Of a stretch of 64,000 nucleotides of DNA, positions 52,893 through 62,349 are shown piece after piece. A model generated the notes under the pieces. The model saw only the letters and a list, made by a program, of their open reading frames with translations, did no database searches and was not told where the DNA came from. The DNA lies in the NCBI GenBank assembly GCA_020633555.1, contig JACKDL010000001.1:124001-188000 (forward strand). The letters run 5' to 3'. Numbering within the stretch: the stretch's first letter is position 1; every line of letters begins with the position of its first letter. The stretch comes from Myxococcales bacterium (GTDB lineage Bacteria; Myxococcota_A; Bradymonadia; UBA7976; UBA1532). A program made the translations under genes and the position numbers.

Positions 52893-53854
52893 CGATCCGC
52901 CGGGCCGGTGTAGCGCACCTCGTCGAGGGCGCTGCGCACCACGCGGGCGCCGTCCAGGCCGTCGAGCTCGGCCTCGGGGGTCACCACCACCCGGTGCGCC
53001 CAGACGGGGCTCACCAGCGCGCGCACGTCGTCGGGCAGCACGAACAGGCGGCCGTGCAGCAGGGCCCGAGCCTTGGCCGCCTTCAACAGGCCCAGGGCGG
53101 CCCGGGGGCTGGCGCCCAGGGCCACGGCGGGGTGCTCGCGGGTGGCGTGGGCCAGCTCGACGATGTAGCGGCGCAGCGCCGGCGAGACGTGCACGCCGTC
53201 GGCCTGGGCACGCAGCGCCAGGATCCGGGCGGCGTCCAGCAGGGGCTCCACCGCCGGCCGGGGGCGGTCGTGGGTGGCCAGCATCTGCACCTCGGCCTCG
53301 ATGTCGGGGTAGCCCATCTGGAGCTTCATGAGGAAGCGATCCACCTGGGCCTCTGGCAGCGGGTAGACGCCCTCTTGTTCCAAGGGGTTCTGCGTGGCCA
53401 CCACCAGGAAGGGATCGGGCAGCGCCAGCGTGTGGCCCTCGATGGTGACCTGGCCCTCTTGCATGGCCTCGAGCAGCGCGGACTGGGTCTTGGCCGGCGC
53501 TCGGTTGATCTCGTCGCCCAGCACCACGTGCGCGAAGACGGGCCCGCGGCGGAGCGCGAAGGTCTGCTCGCGCATGTTGTAGATGTAGCTGCCCGTGATG
53601 TCGGCCGGGAGCATGTCGGGCGTGAACTGGATGCGGCGGAAGTCGCACCCCAGCGCCCGCGCGAAGGCCTTCGCCAGGGTGGTCTTGGCCACGCCCGGCA
53701 CCCCCTCCAGCAAGACGTGCCCCGGCGAGAGCAAGGCCACCAGGAGCAGATCCAGGGGCGCCGCGGGGCCGATGTAGATGGCGGCGATGCGCGCCTGGAG
53801 CGCCTCGCGAACGGCCTGCGCTTCGGTGGCGAGCGAGGGATCGGTGTCGGTCAT
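52889..53854 (-). CDS. MoxR family AAA+ ATPase
   Basis: 321 residues. Walker A GVPGVAKT at 51-58, FRRIQFTPDMLPADITGSYI, Walker B HVVLGDEINRAPAKTQSALL, sensor 1 VVATQNPLEQEGVYPLPEAQ, and DRFLMKLQMGYPD are family hallmarks. MoxR ATPases act as chaperones for metal insertion or complex assembly. It starts at ATG 53854, overlapping the upstream DUF4350-like gene by 4 bp (ATGA). Its partners here are the DUF58, DUF4350-like and Ig-like membrane proteins. Confidence 0.94.
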   Translation of the reverse strand: MTDTDPSLATEAQAVREALQARIAAIYIGPAAPLDLLLVALLSPGHVLLEGVPGVAKTTLAKAFARALGCDFRRIQFTPDMLPADITGSYIYNMREQTFALRRGPVFAHVVLGDEINRAPAKTQSALLEAMQEGQVTIEGHTLALPDPFLVVATQNPLEQEGVYPLPEAQVDRFLMKLQMGYPDIEAEVQMLATHDRPRPAVEPLLDAARILALRAQADGVHVSPALRRYIVELAHATREHPAVALGASPRAALGLLKAAKARALLHGRLFVLPDDVRALVSPVWAHRVVVTPEAELDGLDGARVVRSALDEVRYTGPADR

Positions 53855-54744
53855 GCGGGTCCTCGGGGGCGTCCGGGGCCACCGGAGCGGCCGGCCTTGC
53901 GGGGCGCCAACAGGCGGCGGCCCGGGGGAGCAGGGCGGGGGCGGGGGCGGCGGTCCCCCGGGAATCGGGTCCAGGCCACCAGCGCGCCCGCGGCGGCCGC
54001 CAGCGCGGCAAACAGGGCGATCCAGGCGGAGCCCGGTGAGGCCCCCCCTGCCAGCTCGGCCAGGGCGTCGTTCAAGCGGGCCTGTGGGCTTGGGCGGGCG
54101 GCCTGCGGGCCGTCGCCCGTGAGGGGGCCGGTGACCAGGTACACGGGGCGGCCGTCGGCGCCGAGCCAGGCGCCCACGGCGTCGGCGAACCGCCCGTTGC
54201 CCGCCAGGGGACGCATGAGGTCGATGAAGAGGCTGGAGTCGCCCACCACCACCAGCTCACCGTCGCCGAGCCGAAGCTGCCAGGCGAACGGCGTGCCGTC
54301 GCTGAAGGTGAGCGCCGGCTTGAGGCGGGCCGGGCCGTGGACGGCGGTGGGGTGGTTCGTCACCAGCGCTTGCACGCCGCGGAACAGGCCGTGGTTGGGG
54401 GTGGCCACCTCGATCAACGCCGGGTGCTGGCCGATGCCTGCCAGGGCAGGCGGGGGCGCGGCGCGCAGCTCGAACGGCTCGAGCGTGGGATCGTCCTGGG
54501 GACCCTCGACGGCCAGCAGCACCCGGCCACCGGCCTGGACGAAGCGGCGCAACCCTTCGGGCGACGCCACCTTATCGGCACGCAGGAGCGCCAGGCTGGC
54601 GGCGGCCGGCAGGCGCCCCAGATCGATCTGGGCCACCGGGTGCGCGGTGATCCCCGCCTCAACCAACGCCGTATGCCACGCCGCCGGGCTGTCCCAGCCC
54701 GCCGGGGCGGCCAGCGACACGAGCAACCAGGGCCAGAGGATCAC
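53851..54744 (-). CDS. DUF4350-like membrane protein
   Basis: 297 residues. A signal or anchor (ILWPWLLVSLAAPAG) precedes a Rossmann-like domain with RRFVQAGGRVLLAVEGPQDD and LGDGELVVVGDSSLFIDLMR, as in DUF4350 proteins of MoxR operons. One membrane helix (WIALFAALAAAAGALVAWTR) lies near 245, and a very basic tail rich in Pro and Arg (PRPRPAPPGRRLLAPRKAGR) follows it. It starts at GTG 54744 with a 4-bp GTGA overlap with the Ig-like gene. Probably periplasmic or extracytoplasmic with a cytoplasmic tail reaching MoxR; function unknown. Confidence 0.78.
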   Translation of the reverse strand: MILWPWLLVSLAAPAGWDSPAAWHTALVEAGITAHPVAQIDLGRLPAAASLALLRADKVASPEGLRRFVQAGGRVLLAVEGPQDDPTLEPFELRAAPPPALAGIGQHPALIEVATPNHGLFRGVQALVTNHPTAVHGPARLKPALTFSDGTPFAWQLRLGDGELVVVGDSSLFIDLMRPLAGNGRFADAVGAWLGADGRPVYLVTGPLTGDGPQAARPSPQARLNDALAELAGGASPGSAWIALFAALAAAAGALVAWTRFPGDRRPRPRPAPPGRRLLAPRKAGRSGGPGRPRGPA

Positions 54745-56285
54745 CGCTGCAGCCCCCCCTCGATGGCCTGCGCCAGCCGCTCCAGATGCACCAGATCGAT
54801 GGGGGCGCTGGGCGCAAAGCAGGCGGCCTCGACCCCGGCCACCAGCTCGGCCACCGGGCCCGCGGGCGCACCGCGCCCGGTCAACGCCAAGGCGGCCTCG
54901 CGGGGGGTCTCGACGCCGAACGCCAGCGTGGGTCGCCCGGCTGCGCCCAGCAGGCGGTCGAACCGGTGCTGGACCCAGGCGCTGGCGGGCAAGAGGGCCA
55001 GGGCGAAGTGGCCCGCAGCGCGCACGGGCAGGCAGGCGGGGGCATGGCCCGGGGCCTGGCCCCAGATCCACGCAGGTGTGGGCGCGAGATCGATCGGACC
55101 GTCCACCGGCCGCGCGTTGGGCGGGGGGACGTGCAGATCCTCGGGTGGGCTCGCGAGGCCGGCCACCATACCCGCCACGGGCTGCCCCGTCAGGGCGTCC
55201 ACAAGCGACACGCGGAAGCCGTCTTGCGGCGCCGGCTCGGCGCAGGGTCGAAGGGTCGCCGTGAGCGGGCTGAGCGGGGCGGATCGGGGCTGCGGCCGGC
55301 GGGGCCCCGGGCGGCGCCGCCAGCCCACCCAGGCCAAGGCCGCCAGCCCCAGCAGGGCGGGCAGCCAGAGCCACGCCGGAGAGGGCGGTGGCGGTGTGGG
55401 CACCACGACCTGCAGGGCTTCGGACGCGGCGTCGGCCCACCCGGGGGCGTCGGTCTCGGCCAGGGCGCGGATCTGGCGATTGCCCGGGGGCAGCGTGCCC
55501 AGGTCTGCCGCCCAGCGGCCGTCCGGCCCGCTGCGCCGCCGCGCGCGGGGCTGGCCGTCGACGGTGATCACCACCTGAACGGCCCCGGGACCCGGGGCGA
55601 CCCGCCCTTCGACGCGGATCCCCTCGCCGGCGGCCCGCGTCAGGGTGACGCCCATGGGCTGAGTGGCCTCGAAGCCGCGGGCCCAGCGGGTGGCGTGCCG
55701 GTCGGCGTCGCCCCCGAAGGCTACCTCCAGCCGGTGGACGCCGGGCGCCAGGGGCCCGTGGGCCAGCAGGGCGCGCCCCCGGCCGTCGGTGCCCGCGCCG
55801 ATCCACGGGCCGTCGCCCAGGCGCCAGTCCAAGCGGGCATCGGGCTCGGGCCCACCGCGGTCATCGGTGAGGCGAGCGGTCCAGCTCACGGGCTGGCCCG
55901 CGGGCACGTCGCCGACGGGGTTCACCGCGAGGCTGACGGCGCGCCGCCCCACGTCGACGGCGGCCTCGGCCCGGGCGGGGCCCAGCAATGGGTTGCCCTG
56001 GAAAGCCAGGCCCAGCCGGTGGGGCCCGTCGTGATCGGCGGTGAGGTTCACCGTGAAGCGGCCGCTGGCGTCGGTGCGGGCCCGCTGGCCCTCGGCCCGG
56101 ATCGGCGCCCCGGGCACGGGCCGGCCCAGATCATCGCGGAGCACGCCCTGGAGGGTGATCCGGCGGCCGCGGGCATGCACCTGGACGTCGTCGAACCGGG
56201 CTCGCGCGCGGACGGCCACGGGCACCTGAGCCAGCGCCGGGGTAGCGAGGCACAGGCACACGGCGATGGGGGACCAGGCGCGCAT
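54741..56285 (-). CDS. Secreted/membrane protein with Ig-like domains in the MoxR operon
   Basis: 514 residues. A signal peptide (MRAWSPIAVCLCLATPALAQ) precedes three or four beta-sandwich domains of the type seen in bacterial adhesins and transglutaminase-linked proteins (ITLQGVLRDDLGRPVPGAPI with DASGRFTVNL, and VSWTARLTDDRGGPEPDARL). A membrane helix (PAWLWLPALLGLAALAWVGW) lies near 305, with a cytoplasmic part of 190 residues after it. It is the first gene of the operon Ig-DUF4350-MoxR-DUF58, each overlapping by 4 bp. Such operons often build or monitor an envelope machine. No specific partner outside the operon is visible. Confidence 0.75.
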   Translation of the reverse strand: MRAWSPIAVCLCLATPALAQVPVAVRARARFDDVQVHARGRRITLQGVLRDDLGRPVPGAPIRAEGQRARTDASGRFTVNLTADHDGPHRLGLAFQGNPLLGPARAEAAVDVGRRAVSLAVNPVGDVPAGQPVSWTARLTDDRGGPEPDARLDWRLGDGPWIGAGTDGRGRALLAHGPLAPGVHRLEVAFGGDADRHATRWARGFEATQPMGVTLTRAAGEGIRVEGRVAPGPGAVQVVITVDGQPRARRRSGPDGRWAADLGTLPPGNRQIRALAETDAPGWADAASEALQVVVPTPPPPSPAWLWLPALLGLAALAWVGWRRRPGPRRPQPRSAPLSPLTATLRPCAEPAPQDGFRVSLVDALTGQPVAGMVAGLASPPEDLHVPPPNARPVDGPIDLAPTPAWIWGQAPGHAPACLPVRAAGHFALALLPASAWVQHRFDRLLGAAGRPTLAFGVETPREAALALTGRGAPAGPVAELVAGVEAACFAPSAPIDLVHLERLAQAIEGGLQR

Positions 56286-56360
56286 GGGAGCACCGTACGC
56301 GGGCCCTCCGGTGGGCGGCAACGGCTGCGGCGGGTCGCCCGGCCGTGGCAGGATGCCCCC

Positions 56361-57164
56361 ATGGCGACGGTGCACAGCGGAGCGGCGTGGGGCGGCCTGG
56401 CGGCATGGGGGGCCGTGTGTGGCTTGTTGCACCTGCTCCTGCGCGCGTGGCCCACCGATGAGCTGGCCGCGGTCGGCGGCTTTGCGCTGGCCTTCGCGGC
56501 CTTGGCGGCCGTGGTGATCGTGGCCGCCCTGGACGCCGGCCAGCAGGCTGTGGGGCGGTTCGTCGGCGGGGCCTGGGCCGCCCTGGGGGTGGCGGTGCTG
56601 GTACTGGCTCGCTGGCTGGATCCGGGGCCGGCGCCCCTGGCCATCCTGAATGGGGCGGCGCTGGTGACCCTGGGGAGCTGGGCGGGCGCGGCCATCGGGC
56701 GGCGGGTGGAGCACGCCCGCTACCTTTGGCCGCTGGTGGTGGTGGCCCTGGGGGCCGACCTTTGGAGCGTCACCAGCCCCGAAGGGGTGACGCACCAGGT
56801 GGTGGTCGAGGGCGCTCGACCGGCGGTGTTCGACTACCTCGTCATGTCGGTGCCGGTACCCGGCGTTGGGGTCGAGCCGGTGCTCGGGGTGGGGGACGTG
56901 CTCTTCAGCGCGCTGCTGGCGGGGGCCGTGACCCGCCACGGGCTCTCCCGCGGGCGCCTGGCCCTGGGGCTGGCCGTCGGCTTCCTGCTGACGCTCCTGC
57001 TGCTGCTGGCCGTGCAGCTCCCGGTGCCGGCGCTGCCCATGCTGGGGATCTGCGGCGCGGCGGCCTTGGGGCGCGCCGTGAAGCCCGCCCCCCGCGAGCT
57101 GGCGCTGGCGGCCGGCATGCTGGGGCTGATGTTCGGCGCCCGTGCGCTGGTGATGCTCACCTGA
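56361..57164 (+). CDS. Multispanning membrane protein with presenilin-like motifs
   Basis: 267 residues with seven or eight hydrophobic helices. Late in the protein three motifs of intramembrane aspartyl proteases appear in order: FD (Asp 158 in RPAVFDYLVMSVPVP), GVGD (176-179 in EPVLGVGDVLFSALL) and PAL (223-225 in LPVPALPMLGICG). This matches the YD, GxGD and PAL motifs of presenilin/signal-peptide-peptidase enzymes, but the two Asp are only 21 residues apart against about 45 or more in those families, so the assignment is tentative. ATG 56361 has no strong ribosome site. It lies 43 bp upstream of smc on the same strand and is divergent from the MoxR operon. Confidence 0.6.
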   Translation: MATVHSGAAWGGLAAWGAVCGLLHLLLRAWPTDELAAVGGFALAFAALAAVVIVAALDAGQQAVGRFVGGAWAALGVAVLVLARWLDPGPAPLAILNGAALVTLGSWAGAAIGRRVEHARYLWPLVVVALGADLWSVTSPEGVTHQVVVEGARPAVFDYLVMSVPVPGVGVEPVLGVGDVLFSALLAGAVTRHGLSRGRLALGLAVGFLLTLLLLLAVQLPVPALPMLGICGAAALGRAVKPAPRELALAAGMLGLMFGARALVMLT

Positions 57165-57207
57165 ACCGTCGCGCGGCCCCGCGCCGTGCGCTACCCTCCG
57201 CGCCCCC

Positions 57208-60200
57208 ATGAAGCTCAAGCGCCTGGACATCCACGGCTTCAAGTCGTTCTACCACCGCACGACGCTGGCCTTCGACGCCGGGGTCACGGCGGTGGTGGGC
57301 CCGAACGGCTGCGGCAAGTCGAATATCGTGGACGCCATCAAGTGGGTGATGGGCGAGCAGGGCGCCCGGGCCCTGCGGGGCAACGCCATGGAGGACGTGG
57401 TGTTCGCCGGCAGCGAGCGCCGGGGCCCCATGGGCATGTGCGAGGTGCGGCTCACCTTCGCCAACGACGGCTCGGCCGAGGTGCCGGCGCGCTGGCGCGA
57501 CGTGCCCGAGCTGGCGGTGGAGCGCCGCCTCGAACGCTCCAAGGGCAGCGACTACTTCATCAACAAGCAGCGCTGCCGGCTGGCCGACGTGCAGGAGCTG
57601 GTGGCGGGCACGGGCGTGGGCAGCGGGCCGGGCGGTCAGCGGGCCTATGCCATCATCGAGCAGGGCCAGATCGGCCGCATCGTCAGCGCCAAGGCCGACG
57701 AGCGGCGCCTGCTCATCGAGGAGGCCGCCGGCATCACCCGCTACCGGGCCCGCAAGAAGGTGGCCGAGCGGAAGATGGCCGAGACCCGGCTGAACCTCGA
57801 TCGCCTGCTGGATGTGGTGGGCGAGGTGGCGGTTCGCTTGAAGTCGCTGGAGCGGCAGGCCCGCAAGGCCGAGCGCTACCAGGCCTACCGGGCCGAGGCG
57901 GACGGCATCGAGCGCCGGGTCGCGCTGGCGGCGCTGCGGGCGGCCGAGGCGGCGTTCGCCATGCACCGGGCGGCGACCGAGGCCGTTGCGGAGCGCGAGG
58001 CCGTCGCGGCCGGCGCCCTGGAGGCGGCCGAGGCTGCCGAGGCCGCGGCGCTGGCCGAGGTGGAGGCAGCGGCCCTCGAGGCGCGGGCACGCGGTGAGGC
58101 GCTGAGCGCGGCCGAGCGAGCCGCCAGCGAGGCGCGGGGTCGGGTCGACGCGCTGAGCCTGGAGCTGCGGGGGCTGGAGGCGCAGCTCGCCGCGCTGCGG
58201 GACGGCGAGGATGACGGCGGCGCGCAGGCCGAGCAGCTCCGCGCCGAGCTCGAAGCCACCGACGCCCAGCTCGCTGCCTTGGCCGGCGAGGCCGAGGCCG
58301 AGCGGGGGGCGCTGGACGAGGTCGAGGCACAGCGCGCGGCGGCTCACCGGGCGGTGTTGGACGCCCGCGCCACCGCGGAGCGCCTGCGGCGCGAGGCCGC
58401 CGAGGAGGCCCACGCGGTGGCGCGGGCCCGTGCCCAACACGAGACGGCCCTGCGCCACGCCGACGAGGTGGCCCGCCGCCTTGCGACGCTGAACGCCGAG
58501 GCTGAGCGCCTGGCAGGGGAGGTCGCGAGCAGTCGCCAGGCGCTGGCCGAGGCCGAGCAAGCCCGGGAGGCCGCGGAGCGCGCGCTCACGGCCGCCCAGA
58601 CGGAGCGCCGGGCGGCACGGGACGCGGTCCAGGGGCACGAAGCGGCCGCCACCGAGGCCGACCGAGAGGCGCGCAAGGCGGCCGAGGCCCTGGCGGGCGC
58701 CCGCGGTGAGCTGGCCGCCCTCGAGGCCCAGGTGGCGCGGCGCGCAGATCTGGGCGCGGCGGCCCGGAAGCTCCTGGGCGCGGGACTCGCGGGGGTGATG
58801 GGGGTGGTGGCCGACGCCCTCGAGGTGCCGGCGGAGCTGGAGATGGCAGTGGCCGCGGGTCTGGGCGCGCGCCTTCAGGCCGTGGTGGTGGCGGATCCCC
58901 AGGCGGCCCAGCGGGCCCTGGCCCACCTGGCCCAAGGCCGAGACGGCCGGGCGTTGCTGGCGCTGGCCGACGCGCACCCACGCCCCCAGCCGGCCACGGT
59001 GCCCGCCCGCCCGGGGGTGGCCGGGCGGCTGCTGGATCACCTGCCGGGCGAGCGTCCGCCGTGGATCCTGGCGCTGCTGGGCGACGTGCTGCTGGTGAAC
59101 GACACCGAGACCGCGCTGGCCGTCTCGGCGCGCTGGCCGGGCCCCGTGGTGACCCGCGAGGGGGTGCGCTGCGAGGGCCGCGTGGTGCTCTTGGCCGGCG
59201 GCGGCGGGCCCGATCCCAGCCCGCTGCGGCGGCGCCGCGAGTTGGTCGCGCTGAAGGAGCGGGTGGCGGCACATGCCAGCGCTCGGGACCGGGCGCAGGC
59301 CCAGGCCGATGCTGCCCGGCAGGGGCTGATCCAGGGGCGCGAGGCGGCTGAGCTGGCGGGCCGCGCCGCCCACCGCGCGGAGCTGACCCTGAGCACGGCG
59401 CGGGCCGAGGCGCGGCGGTTGGCCCAACACGCCGAGCAGGCCCAGGCCCGGCAGGCCAAGGTGGCCCACGACCTGGAGCGCCTGACCGGCGCCGCCGCCG
59501 AGGTGGCCGAGCGGGTGGCCCAGGCCGAGGCGCAGGCGGTGGCCCTGGAGGCCAGCCGCACCGACCGCGCGCAGGCCATCGAGGGGGCGCAGGCGGCCGC
59601 CGCCGAGGCCGAAGGGGCGCGCGATGAGGCGGTGACCGCGCTCCACCAGGCGCGGGCGCAGAAAGCCGCGCGCGTGGAGCGGATGGACGGCCTGGGCTTG
59701 CAGCGCACCCGGGTGGAGCGTCTGCTCACGGATCTGCGTCATCGGGCCGAGCGGACCCGCCGGACCCGCGCGGCGCTGGGGGATCGCCAGGCCGAGGCCC
59801 GGTCGCAGCTCGCCGAAGCGCAGGGCGCGGCCCAGGGCGCCCAAGAGGCGGCGCGAGCCCTGGTGGCTGCCGCCGGGCGGGCCCGCGAGGTCGAGGCCGA
59901 AGCGCTGGCCCAGGGCAAGACGGCCCGCGCCGCCTCGCAGGTCGCCCGCGCCGCCCACAACGCGGCCCGCGAAGCGCTGAACGAGGCCCGCCTGACCCTG
60001 CAGGGCGTGCGGCTCGAGGCCACCCACCAGGTGGCCCAGATCGAGGAGCGCTTCGGGTGCTCGGTCGCCGAGCTGGCTGCGACCCTGGCGGACGCCCCGA
60101 CGGTGACCGCCGACGAGGCGGCGCGGCTGAAGGAGCTGCGGGCGCTCATCGAGAAGATGGGCGACGTGAACCTGGCGGCCATCGAGGAGTTTGGCGAGGT

Positions 60201-60750
60201 CGCCGAGCGGCACGACTTCCTGACCCAGCAGCGGGCCGATCTCGAGGCGGCGCTGGCGGATCTGGCCCGGGCCATCGGGCGCATCGACCGCACGAGCCGG
60301 CGCCTGTTCGCCGAGACCTTCGAGGCGGTGAACGCGCACTTCCGAGCCCTGTTCCCGCGGCTGTTCCGCGGTGGCGAGGCCGAGCTGGTGCTGACCGAGC
60401 CCGACGACCTGCTCGGCACGGGCATCGAGATGCTGGTCAGGCCCCCCGGCAAGACCGTACAAAACGTCGCCCTGCTCAGCGGCGGGGAGAAGGCCATGTG
60501 CGCCATCGCGCTGGTCTTCGCGGTGTTCCGGGTGCGCCCGAGCCCGTTCTGCCTGCTGGACGAGGTGGATGCCCCCCTCGATGACGCCAACATCGGGCGC
60601 TTCAACGAGGTGGTCCGGGAGATGGCGCAGGCCAGCCAGGTGCTGCTCATCACCCACAACAAGCGGACGATGGAGATCGCCGACGTGCTCTATGGGATCA
60701 CCATGGAGGAGTCGGGGGTCAGCAAGCTCGTCAGCGTGCGCATGACCTGA
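57208..60750 (+). CDS. smc: Chromosome segregation ATPase SMC
   Basis: Condenses and resolves sister chromosomes. It has 1180 residues: N-terminal head with Walker A VVGPNGCGKSNIVDAIKWVM near 31-50 and the Arg finger region, coiled coil to about 505, hinge near 520-660 (LLGAGLAGVMGVVADALEVP, ARLQAVVVADPQAAQ), a second coiled coil to about 1000, then the C-terminal head with signature LLSGGEKAMCAIAL and Walker B CLLDEVDAPLDDANIGRFNE. The coiled coils are unusually Ala/Arg/Glu-rich, reflecting G+C content. It begins at ATG 57208 and is followed 17 bp later by ftsY. No ScpA or ScpB gene is in the window. Confidence 0.97.
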   Translation: MKLKRLDIHGFKSFYHRTTLAFDAGVTAVVGPNGCGKSNIVDAIKWVMGEQGARALRGNAMEDVVFAGSERRGPMGMCEVRLTFANDGSAEVPARWRDVPELAVERRLERSKGSDYFINKQRCRLADVQELVAGTGVGSGPGGQRAYAIIEQGQIGRIVSAKADERRLLIEEAAGITRYRARKKVAERKMAETRLNLDRLLDVVGEVAVRLKSLERQARKAERYQAYRAEADGIERRVALAALRAAEAAFAMHRAATEAVAEREAVAAGALEAAEAAEAAALAEVEAAALEARARGEALSAAERAASEARGRVDALSLELRGLEAQLAALRDGEDDGGAQAEQLRAELEATDAQLAALAGEAEAERGALDEVEAQRAAAHRAVLDARATAERLRREAAEEAHAVARARAQHETALRHADEVARRLATLNAEAERLAGEVASSRQALAEAEQAREAAERALTAAQTERRAARDAVQGHEAAATEADREARKAAEALAGARGELAALEAQVARRADLGAAARKLLGAGLAGVMGVVADALEVPAELEMAVAAGLGARLQAVVVADPQAAQRALAHLAQGRDGRALLALADAHPRPQPATVPARPGVAGRLLDHLPGERPPWILALLGDVLLVNDTETALAVSARWPGPVVTREGVRCEGRVVLLAGGGGPDPSPLRRRRELVALKERVAAHASARDRAQAQADAARQGLIQGREAAELAGRAAHRAELTLSTARAEARRLAQHAEQAQARQAKVAHDLERLTGAAAEVAERVAQAEAQAVALEASRTDRAQAIEGAQAAAAEAEGARDEAVTALHQARAQKAARVERMDGLGLQRTRVERLLTDLRHRAERTRRTRAALGDRQAEARSQLAEAQGAAQGAQEAARALVAAAGRAREVEAEALAQGKTARAASQVARAAHNAAREALNEARLTLQGVRLEATHQVAQIEERFGCSVAELAATLADAPTVTADEAARLKELRALIEKMGDVNLAAIEEFGEVAERHDFLTQQRADLEAALADLARAIGRIDRTSRRLFAETFEAVNAHFRALFPRLFRGGEAELVLTEPDDLLGTGIEMLVRPPGKTVQNVALLSGGEKAMCAIALVFAVFRVRPSPFCLLDEVDAPLDDANIGRFNEVVREMAQASQVLLITHNKRTMEIADVLYGITMEESGVSKLVSVRMT

Positions 60751-60767
60751 AGGTTCGGGAGGTGGGC

Positions 60768-62228
60768 ATGGGCCCAGCCATCGAGAACGTGCTGTTGCAG
60801 ATCGCCGTGGCCCAGGACGCGCCGGCCTCCGGGGTGGCCTCGGCGGCGGCCTCTGCGGCCGCGTCTGCGGTGACCTCGGCGGCGGGCGACCCCGCCCAGC
60901 CGACGGGCGCGCTGACCCCCACCGAGTACGTCGTCTTCGGCGCCATCGGCCTGTTCATCCTCTTGTTCATCCTGCGGGCGCTGAAGAGCAAGCCCGTCGC
61001 CCTGGAGGACGGCGCGGCCCCGGAGCCCGAGGCGCTGGCGGGCCCGAAGCCCTCGAAGGCCGAGGTCGAAGCGGCCGCGCGCAAGGCGTTCAACGTCAAC
61101 CAGGTGATGGTGGACGAGAGCACGCCCGAGCACACCCGCGTGCGCGTCGCGCCGCCCGAGGCCGCCGCGCCGCCGACCCGGGACCCGATCGTCAAGGCGC
61201 CGGCCAAGGCGCCCGCCGCCAAGGCGCCCGCCGCCAAGGCGCCCGCCGCCAAGGCGCCCGCCGCCAAGGCGCCCGCCGCCAAGGCGCCCGCGCCGGTCGA
61301 TGAGCCCATCGAGGCCGCCGGCAAGACCCTGCGCGAGGGCCTGGCCCGCACCCACGACGGCTTCGTGAAGAAGCTGGGCAAGCTGTTCGGCTCGGCGAAG
61401 GCCATCGACGATGATCTGCTGGGCGATCTGGAGGAGGCCCTGTTCACCGCCGACATCGGCGTGCGGACGAGCCAGAAGCTGGTGGAGCTGGTGCAGGAGG
61501 AGCTGAGCAAGAAGGCCCTGCAGAGCCCCGCGAAGGTGTGGGGGGCGCTGAAGGACCGCATCGCCGAGATCCTCATCCAGGGCGCGCAGCCCTTGGACTT
61601 CAGCCGGGCAAAGCCCTTTGTGATCATGGTGGTGGGCGTGAACGGCGCCGGAAAGACCACCAGCATCGGCAAGCTGGCGCACCGCTACGCCCACGAGGGC
61701 AAGCGGGTGCTGCTGGCCGCTGGCGACACCTTCCGCGCGGCGGCCGTGGAGCAGCTCGAGGTGTGGAGCCAGCGCGCCGGCGTGCCGGTGGTGAAGGGGC
61801 GCGACGGCCAGGACCCGTCGAGCGTGATCTTCGAGGCCGTCGAGCGCGCCGAGCGGGAGGGCTATGACATCTGCATCGCCGACACCGCTGGCCGGCTGCA
61901 GGCCAAGAAGGAGCTGATGGACGAGCTGGCCAAGATCCACCGCGCCATCGGCAAGGCCGTCCCGGGCGCGCCGCACGAGGTCTGGCTGGTGCTGGACTCC
62001 ACCAACGGGCAGAACGCCATCAGTCAGGCGAAGGTGTTCACCGAGGTGGTCGATGTTTCGGGCATCGTGCTCACCAAGCTCGACGGTACGGCGAAGGGCG
62101 GGGTGGTCATCGGCATCACCGACGAGATGCAGATCCCGGTGCGCTACATCGGCATCGGCGAGAAGGTCGAGGACCTGCGCCCGTTCGACGCGAAGGGCTT
62201 CGCGGACGCCCTGTTCGCCGAGGACTGA
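60768..62228 (+). CDS. ftsY: Signal recognition particle receptor FtsY with an N-terminal membrane helix
   Basis: Receives ribosome-SRP complexes at the membrane. It has 486 residues. A hydrophobic helix (YVVFGAIGLFILLFILRAL) at about 53-71 is followed by an Ala/Pro/Lys-rich linker with a five-fold PAAKA repeat at about 145-173. The NG domain follows: helical N part (DDLLGDLEEALFTADIG), G1 VVGVNGAGKTTSIGKLAHRY near 290, AGDTFRAAAVEQLEVW, CIADTAGRLQAKKELMDELA near 371, and VLTKLDGTAKGGVVIGITDE near 436. ATG 60768 has GGAGG five bases upstream; GTG 60762 overlaps that site. The smc-ftsY pair suggests co-expression. Confidence 0.95.
   Translation: MGPAIENVLLQIAVAQDAPASGVASAAASAAASAVTSAAGDPAQPTGALTPTEYVVFGAIGLFILLFILRALKSKPVALEDGAAPEPEALAGPKPSKAEVEAAARKAFNVNQVMVDESTPEHTRVRVAPPEAAAPPTRDPIVKAPAKAPAAKAPAAKAPAAKAPAAKAPAAKAPAPVDEPIEAAGKTLREGLARTHDGFVKKLGKLFGSAKAIDDDLLGDLEEALFTADIGVRTSQKLVELVQEELSKKALQSPAKVWGALKDRIAEILIQGAQPLDFSRAKPFVIMVVGVNGAGKTTSIGKLAHRYAHEGKRVLLAAGDTFRAAAVEQLEVWSQRAGVPVVKGRDGQDPSSVIFEAVERAEREGYDICIADTAGRLQAKKELMDELAKIHRAIGKAVPGAPHEVWLVLDSTNGQNAISQAKVFTEVVDVSGIVLTKLDGTAKGGVVIGITDEMQIPVRYIGIGEKVEDLRPFDAKGFADALFAED
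61206..61290 (+). repeat. 15-bp tandem repeat in the ftsY linker
   Basis: AAGGCGCCCGCCGCC occurs five times in a row (61206-61280) with a partial sixth copy to 61290. It encodes the KAPAA units of the linker; changes in copy number keep the frame. Confidence 0.95.
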
Positions 62229-62349
62229 TCCGGCCGCTGACCCTTTGCCAATCGGCCTGTGACGGGTCGGCCGCGCCCCGGGTTTTTGTTGTTCGGCCGC
62301 GCAGCGACGTGTTACCACCCCGGGGGACTTCTTCGAGGGACCGGAGGCC

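Noticed and set aside
57157..60657. A long minus-strand open frame opposite smc
   Set aside because: The plus strand encodes full SMC motifs; the antisense frame is low-complexity Leu/Arg/Gly typical of G+C-rich shadows.
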